Assembly: GCF_005239225.2 (NCBI RefSeq) | Contig: NC_133300.1 | Location: 16,025,875 to 16,089,874 of the forward strand | Source: Populus alba | Lineage: Eukaryota; Streptophyta; Magnoliopsida; Malpighiales; Salicaceae | Direction of reading: 5' to 3' | Length of the DNA stretch: 64,000 bases | Notes under the pieces: generated by a model | The model's database searches: none | What the model was told of the DNA's origin: nothing | The model's input: only the letters and a program-made list of their open reading frames with translations | Made by a program: the position numbers and the translations under genes | Shown: positions 48,628 to 59,989 of the stretch, one piece after another | Layout: every line of letters begins with the position of its first letter | Numbering within the stretch: the stretch's first letter is position 1

Positions 48628-48726
48628 AAGCCTTCGTTGAGCATGGACAAAATTTCAAGGAAAATTTGGAAAAGGACCAGATCTGGAAAGATTGTCTCTC
48701 TACGGTGACCAATCTATCAGACTGGG
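48628..48726 (+). pseudogene. TIR exon tail inside intron 1 of locus E
   Basis: About 99 bp encode 'KAFVEHGQNFKENLEKDQIWK' and '[13 protein letters not shown]' like the end of a TIR exon. The exon-intron border has been deleted: 'actggga' joins 'ttgtttcaatgatg', which lies about 50 bp into the intron in fragment C. With no donor the remnant cannot be spliced as an exon. Confidence 0.8.
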
Positions 48727-49612
48727 ATTGTTTCAATGATGATCATAGCTTCTTCTTTTTTTCATGGTTTTTCAATTTAAACATGTGATTAAATATCGAA
48801 ATAATCACAATACAACAAGAGTTTCAAAACTAATTCTTGAGTAAATAATTATCAGTATATATTTTTTATTCATTAAATAGCATTTTAACGACCCTTTTGT
48901 CTATGATCAACCTAATTTTTCTTTAATTTTGACTTTTAAAATAAAAGAGCACGTCGCAAATCTCAATCGTCACAATTTTTATAAAATAAAAATTGAAAAC
49001 AAATTAAAAAAATTCTTGAACTTTTTACTAATTTCTATTATTTAATAGATCGAATAATAAAATTTCAATTATCTAAATTGAATTTATTGAGGCATCTTTA
49101 GAAAAGTCAATATTACAAAGACATTTTTAGTATCATTAGAATATTTTTTTCCTGATTGTATTATAGAATAATAAAGGATAACTTTATCGATTGTATTAAC
49201 AAAAAATTAAAATCCTTGAGAAATGTCTCTGATTTACTAATGGATTGTAAGAATGAATTTACTAATTTTTCATTCTAAAAAAAAATAAACTACTTAGGGA
49301 TAACAGGGTGTTTTTATAAGGGCCAATAGTTATTATAGAATTGATAGGGGTAGTTAGGTTTTTATTTTTTTACGGTATAATTACTTAGTTGCTTTTAAAA
49401 GCAAAAATAAATAAATTTGTTATATGGGCTTTTTAAAGATTTTTCACTTTTGGTGCAATAAAATAACTTTATTTTCTTTTAAATTAAAAATACTTACCTT
49501 GTCTTTAAGGGCTTATTCATGCTTTTGTTGTTTTGTTATATAAAAAAAGAAGAAAAAGTGGTTGGCTTGTTTGTAGAACACGCAAGCAAGTTGTTTTGCC
49601 TTATGTAAGCAG

Positions 49613-49857
49613 TAAGGGAGAGAAAAAAACTAAAAAAAATGATTAAATCAAGAAAATAAAAAAAAATAACCGAAAAAAACTAAATAGTAAAAAGAAAACC
49701 GATTAATTTTTTTTTAAAAATCGACCGGTTCAATTTTGGTTTTGGTTTTTTACGTCTGAAACCGAAAAAAAACCAAATCGAACCGAACCGGAAAAATTTT
49801 TGATTTGATTATTTTTTTTTGATAAAAATCGAACCGAACCGAAAATTATCACCTCTA
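49613..49857. mobile_element. hAT-like MITE with 8-bp target duplication, in locus E intron 1
   Basis: The insertion is flanked by gtaagcag at 49605-49612 and 49858-49865. Loci without it (B near 3395) have a single 'taagcag' followed by the same 'cacgagcaatg'. The interior is rich in 'cggttcaattttgg' and 'aaatcgaaccgaaccgg', forming a loose inverted repeat. Ends are 'taagggaga' and, reverse-complemented, 'tagaggtga'. An 8-bp duplication fits the hAT superfamily. Confidence 0.85.
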
Positions 49858-51705
49858 GTAAGCAGCACGAGCAATGGCTTATGACACCCAAAAAAGATCA
49901 TCATTGTTGTTTATTGATTCACCACGACATGACCCACCTCCCTTGGTGGCATGTGTGGAGTAATGTTTTCTGGTTTGGCACCAAATAACTTTGTTTTCTT
50001 TTTTTTTTTGTCTTTATCCTCGAATTCCGCACCCGACCTTCTAAACTTGTATAGTAACCATTCAATTTGGTTTTTCCTTTCTTTCATATTTGGTCTATTT
50101 TCTTTCAATTGATATTTTTTTTATTTGAATTATTTTTTAGAATTGAAATTTGTTTTTAATTTTATACTTTTTAATTTTTTAAACTATTAGATTTGATTCT
50201 CATTCTTTTGATTACTATTTTTTTTATGTGAGATTATTTTTAAATTTTTTTTGGCGATTTCATCCTTCATTTTTTATTGTTATGTTTTTTTACCATGGCA
50301 AGTTTTTAACGGATTGAGAATTGGGGACACGTTTAGGAGATTTGTCTAGGTTTGTTTTTTTTTTTTAAGCTCATGTTTTTTTTTTCAGTTTTATTTTTTC
50401 AATATTTAATTTAATTAGAGATTGGGCTCTATTAATTTTTTTTATTTTCTTTCTATAAGATTTTTAAATAATTTTAAAAATAATCGGGGTTTTCTTAAGT
50501 CTTTTTATTTCTTGTTATTTTTTTAAAAACCTTTTTTTAATTGAATTTTTTTTTTTATGTTTAGCTTTTAATATTTGGTTTATTGAAATTGGGCTCTATT
50601 TTATTTTGATATGGGTTCCATGGAGTTTTCACGGATTTGTGCTTCGATTGCGAGTTTCACAAGTTAACCATAGTTACTCCAGTTAGATCTAGTGTGTTGT
50701 CGTCACAATTATATTTTTAAATAAATATATCATCCAATATATTATTATCTTAATATTTTAAAAGTGTTTTTCTAGCATGTATTGAATTTTTTACTTTCAA
50801 ATACTATTATATTTTTTAAAGGTTAGAAAAAAAATAATCCAACCCTTGAGGCCAAAAATCTAGTTCAAGAACTACACATTAAAGTGAAGTTTTCAACAAG
50901 TGGCAACTTATCATTAGTATTTAAGGTATGACATTTAAGCTACATGAATTTTTTCCCATGAAAAAAATCATTGCTCAAAATACTATAGGTGGGAAAAAAC
51001 TTTTCAAACTAGCACGGTTTCATCAATTGCATAGGTCTCACTTACGTAACTTCACACATACAGGTCTCACATGTCAAAAAAATCTTCCTTTCTTTTTTTG
51101 TTGGGTTGGTCCCTTGGTTTTTATATTAATGAAATAATCATTATATTGAAATTAAGTTTAAGATTGTATAAAAATTGAAAGACCAAATAAAAGATTAAAT
51201 AAAGAAGAAAGACGAAGAAATGGGCTGTGAAAATTTGAGTTGTGAGACTCATATGCCATACCAGTCCATCTGCGTGGATTGAATTTGCGCAACCAAACTA
51301 TGTTATTCTGAGAACTTTTTTTAGGACAATGCTAATATGGGAAAAAACTTTAAAATTTAATAAATTTAAAGCTATTTTTTAAAAGTTAATTATGCAAGAT
51401 AATTGAATTTTTTGTTAAAAATAATTATCCGTGTGATTCTATAGGCAATAAGATAGCTATTGTACGGATCATTCTTAGCATCAATACAATCCTAGTTCTT
51501 TTTCAGTTTATTCTTTCCTTTTCTTCTATGTTCTTGAAGCTATCTATTATCAAGGCCCTATTTTTCTCAAAGGTTGGTGTATTAATTTCCGGCTAACAGC
51601 CATATATTTTCGAGCTACAATATGCTAATGTTTATTTTTCCATTATCACTATCTAATTTGATTTCTGCACACTGCATGATTAATGTTTTGCACCCTCCTA
51701 TGCAG

Positions 51706-52798
51706 GAATGAGTCGAAATCAATTAAAATAATTGCTAAATACATATCGTACAAACTAAGCATCACTTTGCCAACAATTAGCAACAATCTAGTTGGAATAG
51801 ATTCTCGTCTAGAGGTATTAAATGGTTATATGGGTGAAGAAGTTGGCGAAGCAATCTTCATAGGGATTTATGGAATGGGTGGCATAGGTAAGACGACTGT
51901 TGCAAGGGTAGTGTATGATAGGTTTCGTTTGCAATTTGAAGGCAGCAGCTTCTTAGCAAATGTCAGAGAAGTTTTTGCTGAGAAAGATGGACCCCGCCGT
52001 TTACAGGAACAACTTCTTTCTGAAATCTTAATGGAACGTGCTAATATATGTGATTCTTCTAGACAAATTGAAATGATAAAGCGGAGGTCACAACGTAAAA
52101 AGATTCTTGTTGTTCTTGATGATGTAGATGACCATAAACAACTAGAATCCCTGGCTGCTGAGACTAAATGGTTTGGTCCAGGGAGCAGAATTATCATAAC
52201 AAGCAGAGATAAACATGTGTTGACTAGAAATGGTGTTGCTAGAATTTATGAGGCTGAGAAATTGAATGATGATGATGCTCTTATGTTGTTTAGCCAGAAA
52301 GCTTTCGAAAATGACAAACCTGCTGAAGATTTCTTTGATCTATCCAAGCAAGTCGTGGGTTATGCTAATGGCCTTCCACTGGCTCTTGAAGTTATAGGTT
52401 CGTTTTTGCATGGAAGAAGTATCCCTGAATGGAGAGGTGCAATTAATAGAATGAATGAGATTCCTGATGACAAAATTATGAAAGTGCTTCTCGTTAGTTT
52501 TGATGGCCTCCATGAATTAGATAAGAAAATATTTTTAGACATTGCCTGTTTCCTTAAAGGATTTAAAGTTGATCGAATAACAAGGATACTTGACGGCTGT
52601 GGATTCCATGCAAGTATTGGAATACCAGTTCTTATTGAGAGATCTCTTATAAGTGTCTCTCGGGATCACGTCTGGATGCATGATTTATTACAGAAAATGG
52701 GTAAGGAAATTGTTCGTTGTGAATCCCCTGAAGAGCCTGGAAGGCGCAGTAGATTGTGGACATACGAGGATTTCTGCCTTGCACTGATGGACAACACA
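51706..52798 (+). CDS. Locus E exon 2: NB-ARC domain
   Basis: A complete, undamaged NB-ARC: P-loop 'GMGGIGKTT' (51872-51898), '[12 protein letters not shown]', kinase-2 'ILVVLDDVDD', '[14 protein letters not shown]', '[15 protein letters not shown]', '[11 protein letters not shown]' and a canonical Met-His-Asp ('WMHDLLQKMGKEIV'). It alone keeps MHD; B and D have MHN. An in-frame ATG at 51683, just before the acceptor, would open the same frame without splicing. Confidence 0.93.
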
Positions 52799-52910
52799 GT
52801 GAGTCGCTGATGGAGAACATTATCCATAAGATTTCATATAGTTTATTTTAATTTACTCTTCATCTCAACTTTGTATTTGTTTTTTACTTGTATTCCTTTT
52901 TGGTTGACAG

Positions 52911-54324
52911 GGAAAAGAAAAAATAAAAGCCATTTTCTTAGACATGCCTGGAATAAAAGAGGCACAATGGAACAAGGAAGCCTTCTCTAAAATGTGCAGA
53001 CTAAGATTGCTCAAAATCAACAACGTGCAACTTTCTGAAGGACCTGAAGATATTTCCAACGAGTTGCGATTTCTTGAATGGCATTCTTACCCTTCAAAAT
53101 CATTGCCAGCTGGTTTACAGGTGGATCAACTAGTTGAACTTCACATGGCTAACAGTAGTCTTGAGCAATTATGGTATGGGTGTAAGGTGAGATTAACTAA
53201 TTTAAGAGCCTTTGTATTTCTTTTTATCGTTTTCCTATATATGTATGATAGAAGTATCCATATTTCTTCTCGCTATCTGATTGTAGAGTGCAGTTAATTT
53301 GAAAATCATCAATCTCAGCAACTCACTACACCTGACCAAGACTCCAGATTTTACTGGAATTCCAAATCTCGAGAGTCTGATTCTTAAAGGTTGTACAAGT
53401 TTGTTTGAGGTCCATCCATCACTTGGATATCACAAGAAGCTTCAATATGTGAATCTTATGGATTGCGAAGGTATTAGGATTCTTCCAAGCAACCTTGAAA
53501 TGGAATCACTCAAAGTTTGCATTCTTGATGGATGCTCAAAACTTGAGAAGTTTCCAGATATAGTAGGAAACATGAACTGTTTGATGGTGCTTCGTTTGGA
53601 TGGGACAGGTATTGAAGAACTGTCTTCATCAATTCATCATTTGATTGGCTTAGAAGTATTGAGCATGAAAACTTGTAAGAACCTTAAAAGCATTCCGAGT
53701 AGCATAGGTTGCTTGAAATCCCTTAAAAAACTTGATTTGTTTGGCTGCTCTGAACTTGAAAATATACCAGAAAATTTGGGGAAAGTTGAAGGTTTGGAGG
53801 AGTTTGATGTAAGTGGAACTTCAATAAGACAACCGCCAGCATCCATTTTTCTTTTAAAGAATCTTAAAGTATTATCTTTTGATGGATGCAAAAGAATAGC
53901 TGAGAGTCTTATGGATCAAAGGTTGCCTGCTTTGTCGGGTATGTGTTCTTTAGAAGTACTGGATTTATGTGCTTGCAATCTAAGAGAAGGGGCACTTCCT
54001 GAAGATATTGGCTGCTTATCTTCATTGAAGTGTTTAGATCTGAGCCGGAATAACTTTGTTAGCCTGCCTAAGAGCATAAATCAGCTTTCTGGACTTGAAA
54101 TGCTTGCCTTGGAGGATTGCACGATGCTTGAATCATTGCCTGAGGTTCCATCTAGAGTTCAAACGGTATATTTGAATGGTTGTATAAGCCTAAAAGAAAT
54201 TCCAGATCCGATAAAGCTAAGCAGTTCCAAAAGATCAGAGTTCATATGTCTTAACTGTTGGGAATTGTACAATCATAATGGCGAAGACAACATGGGGTTG
54301 ACGATGCTTGAAAGATACCTCAAG
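52911..54324 (+). CDS. Locus E exons 3-4: leucine-rich repeats
   Basis: Exon 3 (52911-53186, 276 nt) begins '[18 protein letters not shown]' and ends 'LEQLWYGCK'. A 100-bp intron follows. Exon 4 (53287-54324, 1038 nt) is the undamaged reference for the B lesions. It carries regular LRR units such as '[20 protein letters not shown]' and '[17 protein letters not shown]'. It ends 'MLERYLK' at a phase-0 donor. Confidence 0.92.
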
Positions 54325-54410
54325 GTCTTCTCTTAATCATACCCCCAACCTTTTTGTATCTCTCTCCCTCTCCCTCTATCTATCTAACATTTTTGTTTTT
54401 CATGGTACAG

Positions 54411-54776
54411 GGTTTGTCTAATCCAAGACCTGGATTTGGTATCGTTGTTCCAGGAAATGAAATTCCAGGCTGGTTTAACCATCAAAGTATGGGATCTTCA
54501 ATTAGTGTGCAAGTGCCTAGTTTCAGCATGGGGTTTGTTGCATGTGTTGCATTCAGTGCAAATGGTGAAAGTCCTTCTCTTTGTTGTCATTTGAAAGTCG
54601 ATGCAAGAGAGAATTATCCTTTGCCGATGTGTATTAGTTATAACTATATCCAAGTTCTGTCAAATCATATTTGTCTATTCTATCTATCTTTTGATCGTCT
54701 GAAAGAGCTTAAAGAATGGAAGCATGAATCCTTTAGCAACATTGAGTTGACATTTCATTTCAAATGTAAAAGGTGA
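54411..54776 (+). CDS. Locus E exon 5: C-JID domain with early stop
   Basis: The exon starts 'GLSNPRPGFGIVVPG' followed by 'NEIPGWFNHQSMGSSISVQV', the C-JID signature that contributes to ligand contact in structurally studied TNLs. It stops at 'HFKCKR' TGA. A 7-nt deletion just before and a 1-nt insertion shortly after (near 54800) cancel in frame, but the stretch read between them contains the TGA. Confidence 0.85.
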   Translation, partial: GLSNPRPGFGIVVPGNEIPGWFNHQSMGSSISVQVPSFSMGFVACVAFSANGESPSLCCHLKVDARENYPLPMCISYNYIQVLSNHICLFYLSFDRLKELKEWKHESFSNIELTFHFKCKR

Positions 54777-55324
54777 ATAATTGTGGTGTCTGTTTGTTTA
54801 TCTTCTGTATATATTACAACACAACCATCTTCTGCCCATTTTATTGTTACAAGCAAAGAAGCAGCTTCTTCATTTAAAGCTTCTTTAGCTTTTTCTTCGC
54901 CATACCATCAATGGAAGGCCAATGTTTTCCCTAGTAATGCTGTCACCTATTTAAAGTCAGATCTAGCCATGAGATTCATTGTGCCAGCCGAGAAGGAACC
55001 AGAGAAAGTAATGGCAATTAGATCAAGACTCTTTAAGGCCATTGAAGAATCAGGGCTGTCAATTGTTATATTTTCAAGAGATTGTGCTTATTTACCTTGG
55101 TGCTTTGAAGAGCTTGTCAAGATTGTCGGATTCATGGATGAGATGAGATCGGACACTGTGTTTCCAATTTCTTATGATGTCGAGCAATCAAAGATAGATG
55201 ATCAAATAGAGAGTTGCACAATTGTCTTTGATAAGAATGAAGAAAATCTAAGGGAAAACGAGGAGAAGGTACAAAGATGGATGGATATTCTCAGTGAAGC
55301 TGAGATTTCATCTAGATCGAAAAG
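54777..55324 (+). pseudogene. Locus E: untranslated C-terminal TIR remnant
   Basis: Beyond the TGA the frame is open again through 'SSAHFIVTSKEAASSFKASL' and the C-TIR ('EKEPEKVMAIRSRLFKAIEE', 'YLPWCFEELVKIVGFMDEM'). It ends at a phase-2 donor, 55325. It shares the loss of the beta-A 'FLSFRGA' region with locus B. One readthrough event would join it to the receptor. Confidence 0.8.
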
Positions 55325-57190
55325 GTATGTTAACAAATCTGCATTTTTTTTCTTCTTCTTTTTTTGCATGGGAAAAACACCTTGCAAGGTCCAGTACACA
55401 ACGGGGTTACAAGTTTTTTTTTTAAGGTAGATTATGAATTTCAAAAAAATTAATATTAAACTCATTGGAGTTTATGGTCTAGATTAAACCAACATGTTTT
55501 TAAAAGTTGAGTATAAATTTAAGGAAAAAAAAAAATTTCAACCTAGTTGAGGTGTTTTTAAAAAGATTGATCTTTTATGGTGTTGTGCATTTTTAATTTT
55601 TGCATTTTTTTTTAAAGTTGAATATAAATTTAAGAAAAAACAATTATTGAACCTCGTTGAATTGATGATCCAGGTCATATATTAATTTTTTTAAGGTTTA
55701 AGGAAAAAAAATATTGAACTCGATTGAGTTCATGAACTAAGTACGGATTTAACGATTAAGGCACAATAATTTGACAATTATTTTTTTTTTTCTAATGTTG
55801 TTTTTTTTTTTACTGATATCTTGTTTTATATATCCCTTTTTAGATAATTTTCAATTTATGTTTCAATTAGTGTCACTAATATGTGATTTGTTTGTTTATT
55901 TACCCTTTTTTTTAATATAAATTGTTTTTTATAATGTTGTATGTGTTTTGTTTTTAAAGGTTGAATATAAATTTAAGAGAAAATAATATAGATTCTGATT
56001 GAGTTCATGGTCTGGGTCACATGTTTAATTTCTTTTTGGTTAAAGGTTGAATACGAATTTAAAGGGAAAACAATATTGAACCAGTTGAGTTTATACTCCG
56101 GTCACGGATTTAACGAGTTAAGCCACAACAACAAAACAATGTTTTTTTTTTTCCTGATATTGCTTTTTTTTTACTGATATTTTTTTATATATTCTTTAAA
56201 ATATTTTTTAAATTTATATTTTAAAATAATATTCCTCATATGTGATTATTTTTTTGTTTGTTTATTTATTTTCGGATAGATATTTTTTATGGTGTTGTTC
56301 GTATTTAATTTTTGAAAAATTTTATTATGATTCATCAATAATTTTTTTTTTATCTTTTTGTATAAAAAACTTTATTTTTAAAAAATAAAAAATATTTATT
56401 TTCAAATAACATAATATGTACAACAACCTTGCATAATATGTTTTCTATTTTTATTTTATTTAATTAATTTAATACGTGTGTTTTTTTTTAATATCATTTG
56501 ATTGAGTAAAAAAATTAATTTTAATAAATAAATTTAAAAAATATAATTGTGTAAATGTTATGTTATTAACACATTTGAATTTTTAATTTTATTTTTAGTT
56601 ATCATTACTATATTTTTGTTATTATTAATTCACATAGTTATCAATTTATTTGATTACATGTATGTATGAGCTTTTTAATTTACAGTTTAAATTTCTTTAT
56701 GTATACAATTGCATAAAAAAAAACATGCATGCACAACTTTTTTGTAAGAGAAAAAATATATGATCTATAAAAGAGCGTTATCTTATGTTTTTTTCACAAA
56801 CATCTTACAACAAAAAAAAAAAAGGGTTAGTGGTCGTGGCCCTAACAAAATGCGCAATTGGATTGGCTTGACTTACTAGTTCCAACAACGCTTGGCCCTT
56901 GTTTCTTTTTTTTATATATATGTTTTTTTTTAAAATTATATTAGATTAACATACCTTCTTTTTTTTTTTTTTTTAATGTTGTTTAGAGATCCTCTTTGAA
57001 ATGATGGTTATTTTTTAGTTATGCATTTAATTTTTTGAGAAAAAATTTCTGATTCATTTATAATTTTTTTAATCTTTTGTACATAAGAACTTTATTCTTG
57101 AAAATAAAAATTTTTATTTTTTCAAATAATATTTCTAATATGTGCAGCCTTGCATATTATTATTTTTTTTATTTTATTCAATCAATTTAA
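55325..57190. repeat. 3' flank of locus E, duplicated at locus B; no gene
   Basis: This is the counterpart of 8934-10855, AT-rich and non-coding. Alignment holds up to 'caatcaatttaa' at 57190, where the LTR element begins. In the B copy the same words continue 'tatgtatatctat'. Confidence 0.8.
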
Positions 57191-58374
57191 TGTTGTTTGT
57201 AACCCAATTTTGGACTCACCAAGATTTTCTTGAATGTTATTTTATTTCTATTATTATTTATAAAAATAAAAAAAAATCAATTTCTTTTTCAAAAATAAAA
57301 ATTAAAAAATAAAAATAAAGGCTGACAATGTGGAGAAAGGAAATCGGGGAATCAAGCTGCCAATTTTGGAGAAAGTTTCAAGCCTAATTGTACCTTATTG
57401 TGCCTAAGAAATGAAGAAAAAAAATACAAATTCAAGGTCAAATTAAATGATTATCGGATGAATTTGCATAAAATTAAGTTCAATGACATAATTAAATTTT
57501 TAATGGGCCAATTTGATTTAATCATGGGCCGAATTAAATTTTAATTATGTTTAAGAATTAATTGGGTCCAATTGAAGGATTTGATTAAGTGCAAGGACTT
57601 AATTATATTTTAAATGGGTCAAATTAATTTTATTTGGGCTTAATTGGTGAAAAATTAAGTTTGGGAGTTTAATTTGGGCTTAATTGAGAAAATCCGAATT
57701 TTTAAAAGACCAAATTTAATTTTTACCAAGTTAATTAGGGGGCGAATTGCATTAAATAAAAAAGGTTTTAGGGTCAATTAGGGCTAAATTGAAAGAGAAA
57801 GGACTGAAACGGACTTTGATAAAAAATCACTGTTCATTATCTTCTTTATTTTTTCTGAAAAAAGCTGGTCTGGTTGACTACTTTGTAACTGCATTTAATA
57901 TACCTAACATCCACTAAATTTAACAAATCTTATACGAAAATGATCCTCTGCAGTTTTTCTACAACCCCATGTGATCAGGTTGGGCTAAATGACAATATAT
58001 TAGCACTGGTGACAGCCTAAAGAGGCCTACTCAATCAGTTTTTGTCTGCAGATTTTATTTTTTTCTCTCTGAAAAAGCTGGTCTGGTTGACTACTTTGCA
58101 GCTGCATTCAATGTACCTAATGTCCACCGAATTTAACACATCTTATATGAAACGGATCCTATGCATTTTGTCTACAACCCCATTGATCAGGTTGGGATAA
58201 ATGACAATATATTAGCACTGGTGACAGCCTAAAGAGGCCTACTCAATCAGCTTTTGTCTGCAGATTTTCAACTCATGATACCTACTTTGAGCCAATGGGT
58301 TGGGATCCTTCCCAACTGAATCAAGGGCTTAAATTTTTTTCTCAATGTAGACAAGATTGCCCTCTTCCACCGCC

Positions 58375-58382
58375 TATAAATA
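58375..58382 (+). promoter_or_regulatory. TATA box of the LTR promoter
   Basis: TATAAATA occurs in a GC-richer context ('ccgcctataaatagaggtgg'). A CT-rich, plausibly transcribed leader begins about 50-100 bp downstream. Transcription would be expected to start near 58410. Confidence 0.55.
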
Positions 58383-58770
58383 GAGGTGGATTTCATGGCC
58401 TAAAAAAAAGAGAAAATCGGGTCCAAAGTCAGCCAAAAAACCTGTTTTTCTGCCGATTTCTGCAACTTTTCCTTCTCTCTCCGCCTCTTCTTCAGCACCA
58501 CCACCACCATCACCGACTTTACCACCATAATTTCCATCAACTCAGATCCTCTCCACTGGCGGAGCAGCCACTGTGACTTTCTCTCTCCTCCTTCTCCCCG
58601 CTGCAGATTTTCTTCTTCTTCTTTCTTCCTCTGCTGTCAACGTCTCCTCCTCCAACTCCATCGTTTCAACCACCAGCCGAACCACCTCATCATAGCAGCC
58701 ACGACCCCTTCAGCCAGGTGAGCCTCCCTTCTTTCTTTTTCTTTCTTCTTCTTCTTCTTCCTTTCCTATT

Positions 58771-58817
58771 GCATGAACAGTAGACGTGAAATATAATTCA
58801 CGTCCTACTGTTCATGC
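58771..58817. repeat. Near-perfect inverted repeat in the LTR
   Basis: Arms of 20 and 21 bases ('gcatgaacagtagacgtgaa' and its complement with one bulged C) surround a 6-base loop 'atataa'. Confidence 0.7.
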
Positions 58818-59971
58818 AGGACGTGAATTATATATATATTTTTGTGTGTGTGTGTTATAATAATAAAAAATAAAAAAATAATAAAACAAAACCAAGGGAG
58901 TTCTTGCCAGTAGGCATTGATGTCATGTTACTTTGCACACAAAACTGATACCGTAATTTGTAATATGGGAGAACAAAATAACTGCTGCTTTTCCGAGTCC
59001 TAAAATTTCTAGCATGTTCTCAATCGTTGTGCTGCTTGAATGTAGCATGTTTATTGTACAATATCACACTTTAACAAAATAAAAATAAAAATAAAACAAA
59101 AATAAATATAAAAGGAAAAATAACACGGATCTAACACCCATCCTATCATGTTATCGTTCGTGGGTCCAAAGCCAAAATCTCAAATATGGTTATACCCATT
59201 TCTCAACGATATAAAAAATAACTTTTATTTTATAAAACAAATACTGTTTCGTCGACATGTCTCTTTTTCATAAAAGGACCGATGTCAAAAGTTTAAATAT
59301 CAAAATATGGATTATGTCCATATTTTTTTTGGTAACTCCGACGTAATTCTCCTTTTTAGGGTTAAACGTCAATATTTTAGACAAGTTTCCTATTTCTAGG
59401 AACTGATGTCATTTTTAACGCGTCTCCTACGAATATTTTTTGTTTTGGTCGACACGTCTCTTTTTACAGAAAAGGACCGATGTCAAGGATTTATACCAAA
59501 TAAGGGTTATGTCCATTATTTCTCTTGGTAACTAAGACGTAAATCTCCTTTTTAGGCCGTTAAGTGTCAATTATTTTAGACGAGTCTCCTATTTTTTAGG
59601 GACTGATGTCATTTTTAACGTGTCTCCCTATTTTTAGGGACCGACGTTAACTATTTTATAAAAAAATAAAAATTGCAAATAAGCTCAAAATATAATAGCA
59701 TTTGAATCAAATATAAAAAACACACGAGTAAGGGAACCTTTCTTTTGAAAGGATGTTTTAAGGGTGGTGTCTACCTTCCCTTAGTCATAACTAAACCCAG
59801 TACCCTGAATCTCTGGACCAGTGTCTAATTTGGGATTTCTAGTTCCCTCAAATTTACTAGATGGCGACTCCAATAAAATTTTCCATTTCCCCAATAAAAA
59901 TAAAAAAAATCTTTTTGTTAAATAAACAAAAATGATGTGGAGCCGTCGCCCGACTCGCTGTATCGACAGAA

Positions 59972-59989
59972 TGGCGACTCCGCTGGGGA
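59972..59989 (+). other. Primer-binding site, Arg-tRNA type
   Basis: The sequence tggcgactccgctgggga begins three bases after the LTR. Its first 12 bases are complementary to the 3' end (with CCA) of a plant Arg tRNA as I recall it. Confidence 0.65.

Larger units (their letters stand above)
46877..51705 (+). other. Locus E intron 1 (4.8 kb, composite)
   Basis: The first part (46877-48620) follows intron 1 of B and D. At about 48624-48630 it jumps into a TIR exon tail, then repeats intron 1 from the beginning (48727-51705). It also contains a MITE (49613-49857) and a (TA)n tract at about 48178-48202. No other coding is seen. Confidence 0.75.
46384..55324 (+). pseudogene. TNL locus E (near-intact; frameshift in TIR exon, stop before C-TIR)
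   Basis: Exons: TIR 46384-46876; NB-ARC 51706-52798; exon 3 52911-53186; LRR 53287-54324; C-JID 54411-54776, with the C-TIR remnant to 55324. All splice borders are canonical. Two lesions are seen. One is a single-base deletion in the TIR exon at about 46450 ('ccttattttag' against 'ccttaattttag' in B). The other is a TGA at 54774-54776 between a 7-nt loss and a 1-nt gain in the C-JID end. Apart from the first, a 1088-residue TNL with C-JID would be encoded. The one-base loss may be a real mutation or a sequencing error; if an error, this is the best functional candidate in the window. It is the only locus here with an attached upstream block. Confidence 0.75.
57191..59968 (+). repeat. 5' LTR of the Tat/Ogre-like element
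   Basis: The left end (TGTTG) is fixed by comparison with the uninterrupted copy near 10850. The right end (CGACA) is an inverted match to it with one mismatch and lies three bases before the primer-binding site. Inside are two copies of a ~200-bp unit (57855-58056 and 58069-58268), a TATA box, a CT-rich stretch (about 58480-58770), a hairpin (58771-58817) and two copies of a ~197-bp unit (59251-59447 and 59448-59650). The 93-codon ORF at 58295-58576 lies in the presumed transcribed leader and is not supported as a gene. Confidence 0.75.

Noticed and set aside
58295..58576. 93-codon ORF in the LTR
   Set aside because: It lies in the CT-rich leader of the retroelement and shows no domain.
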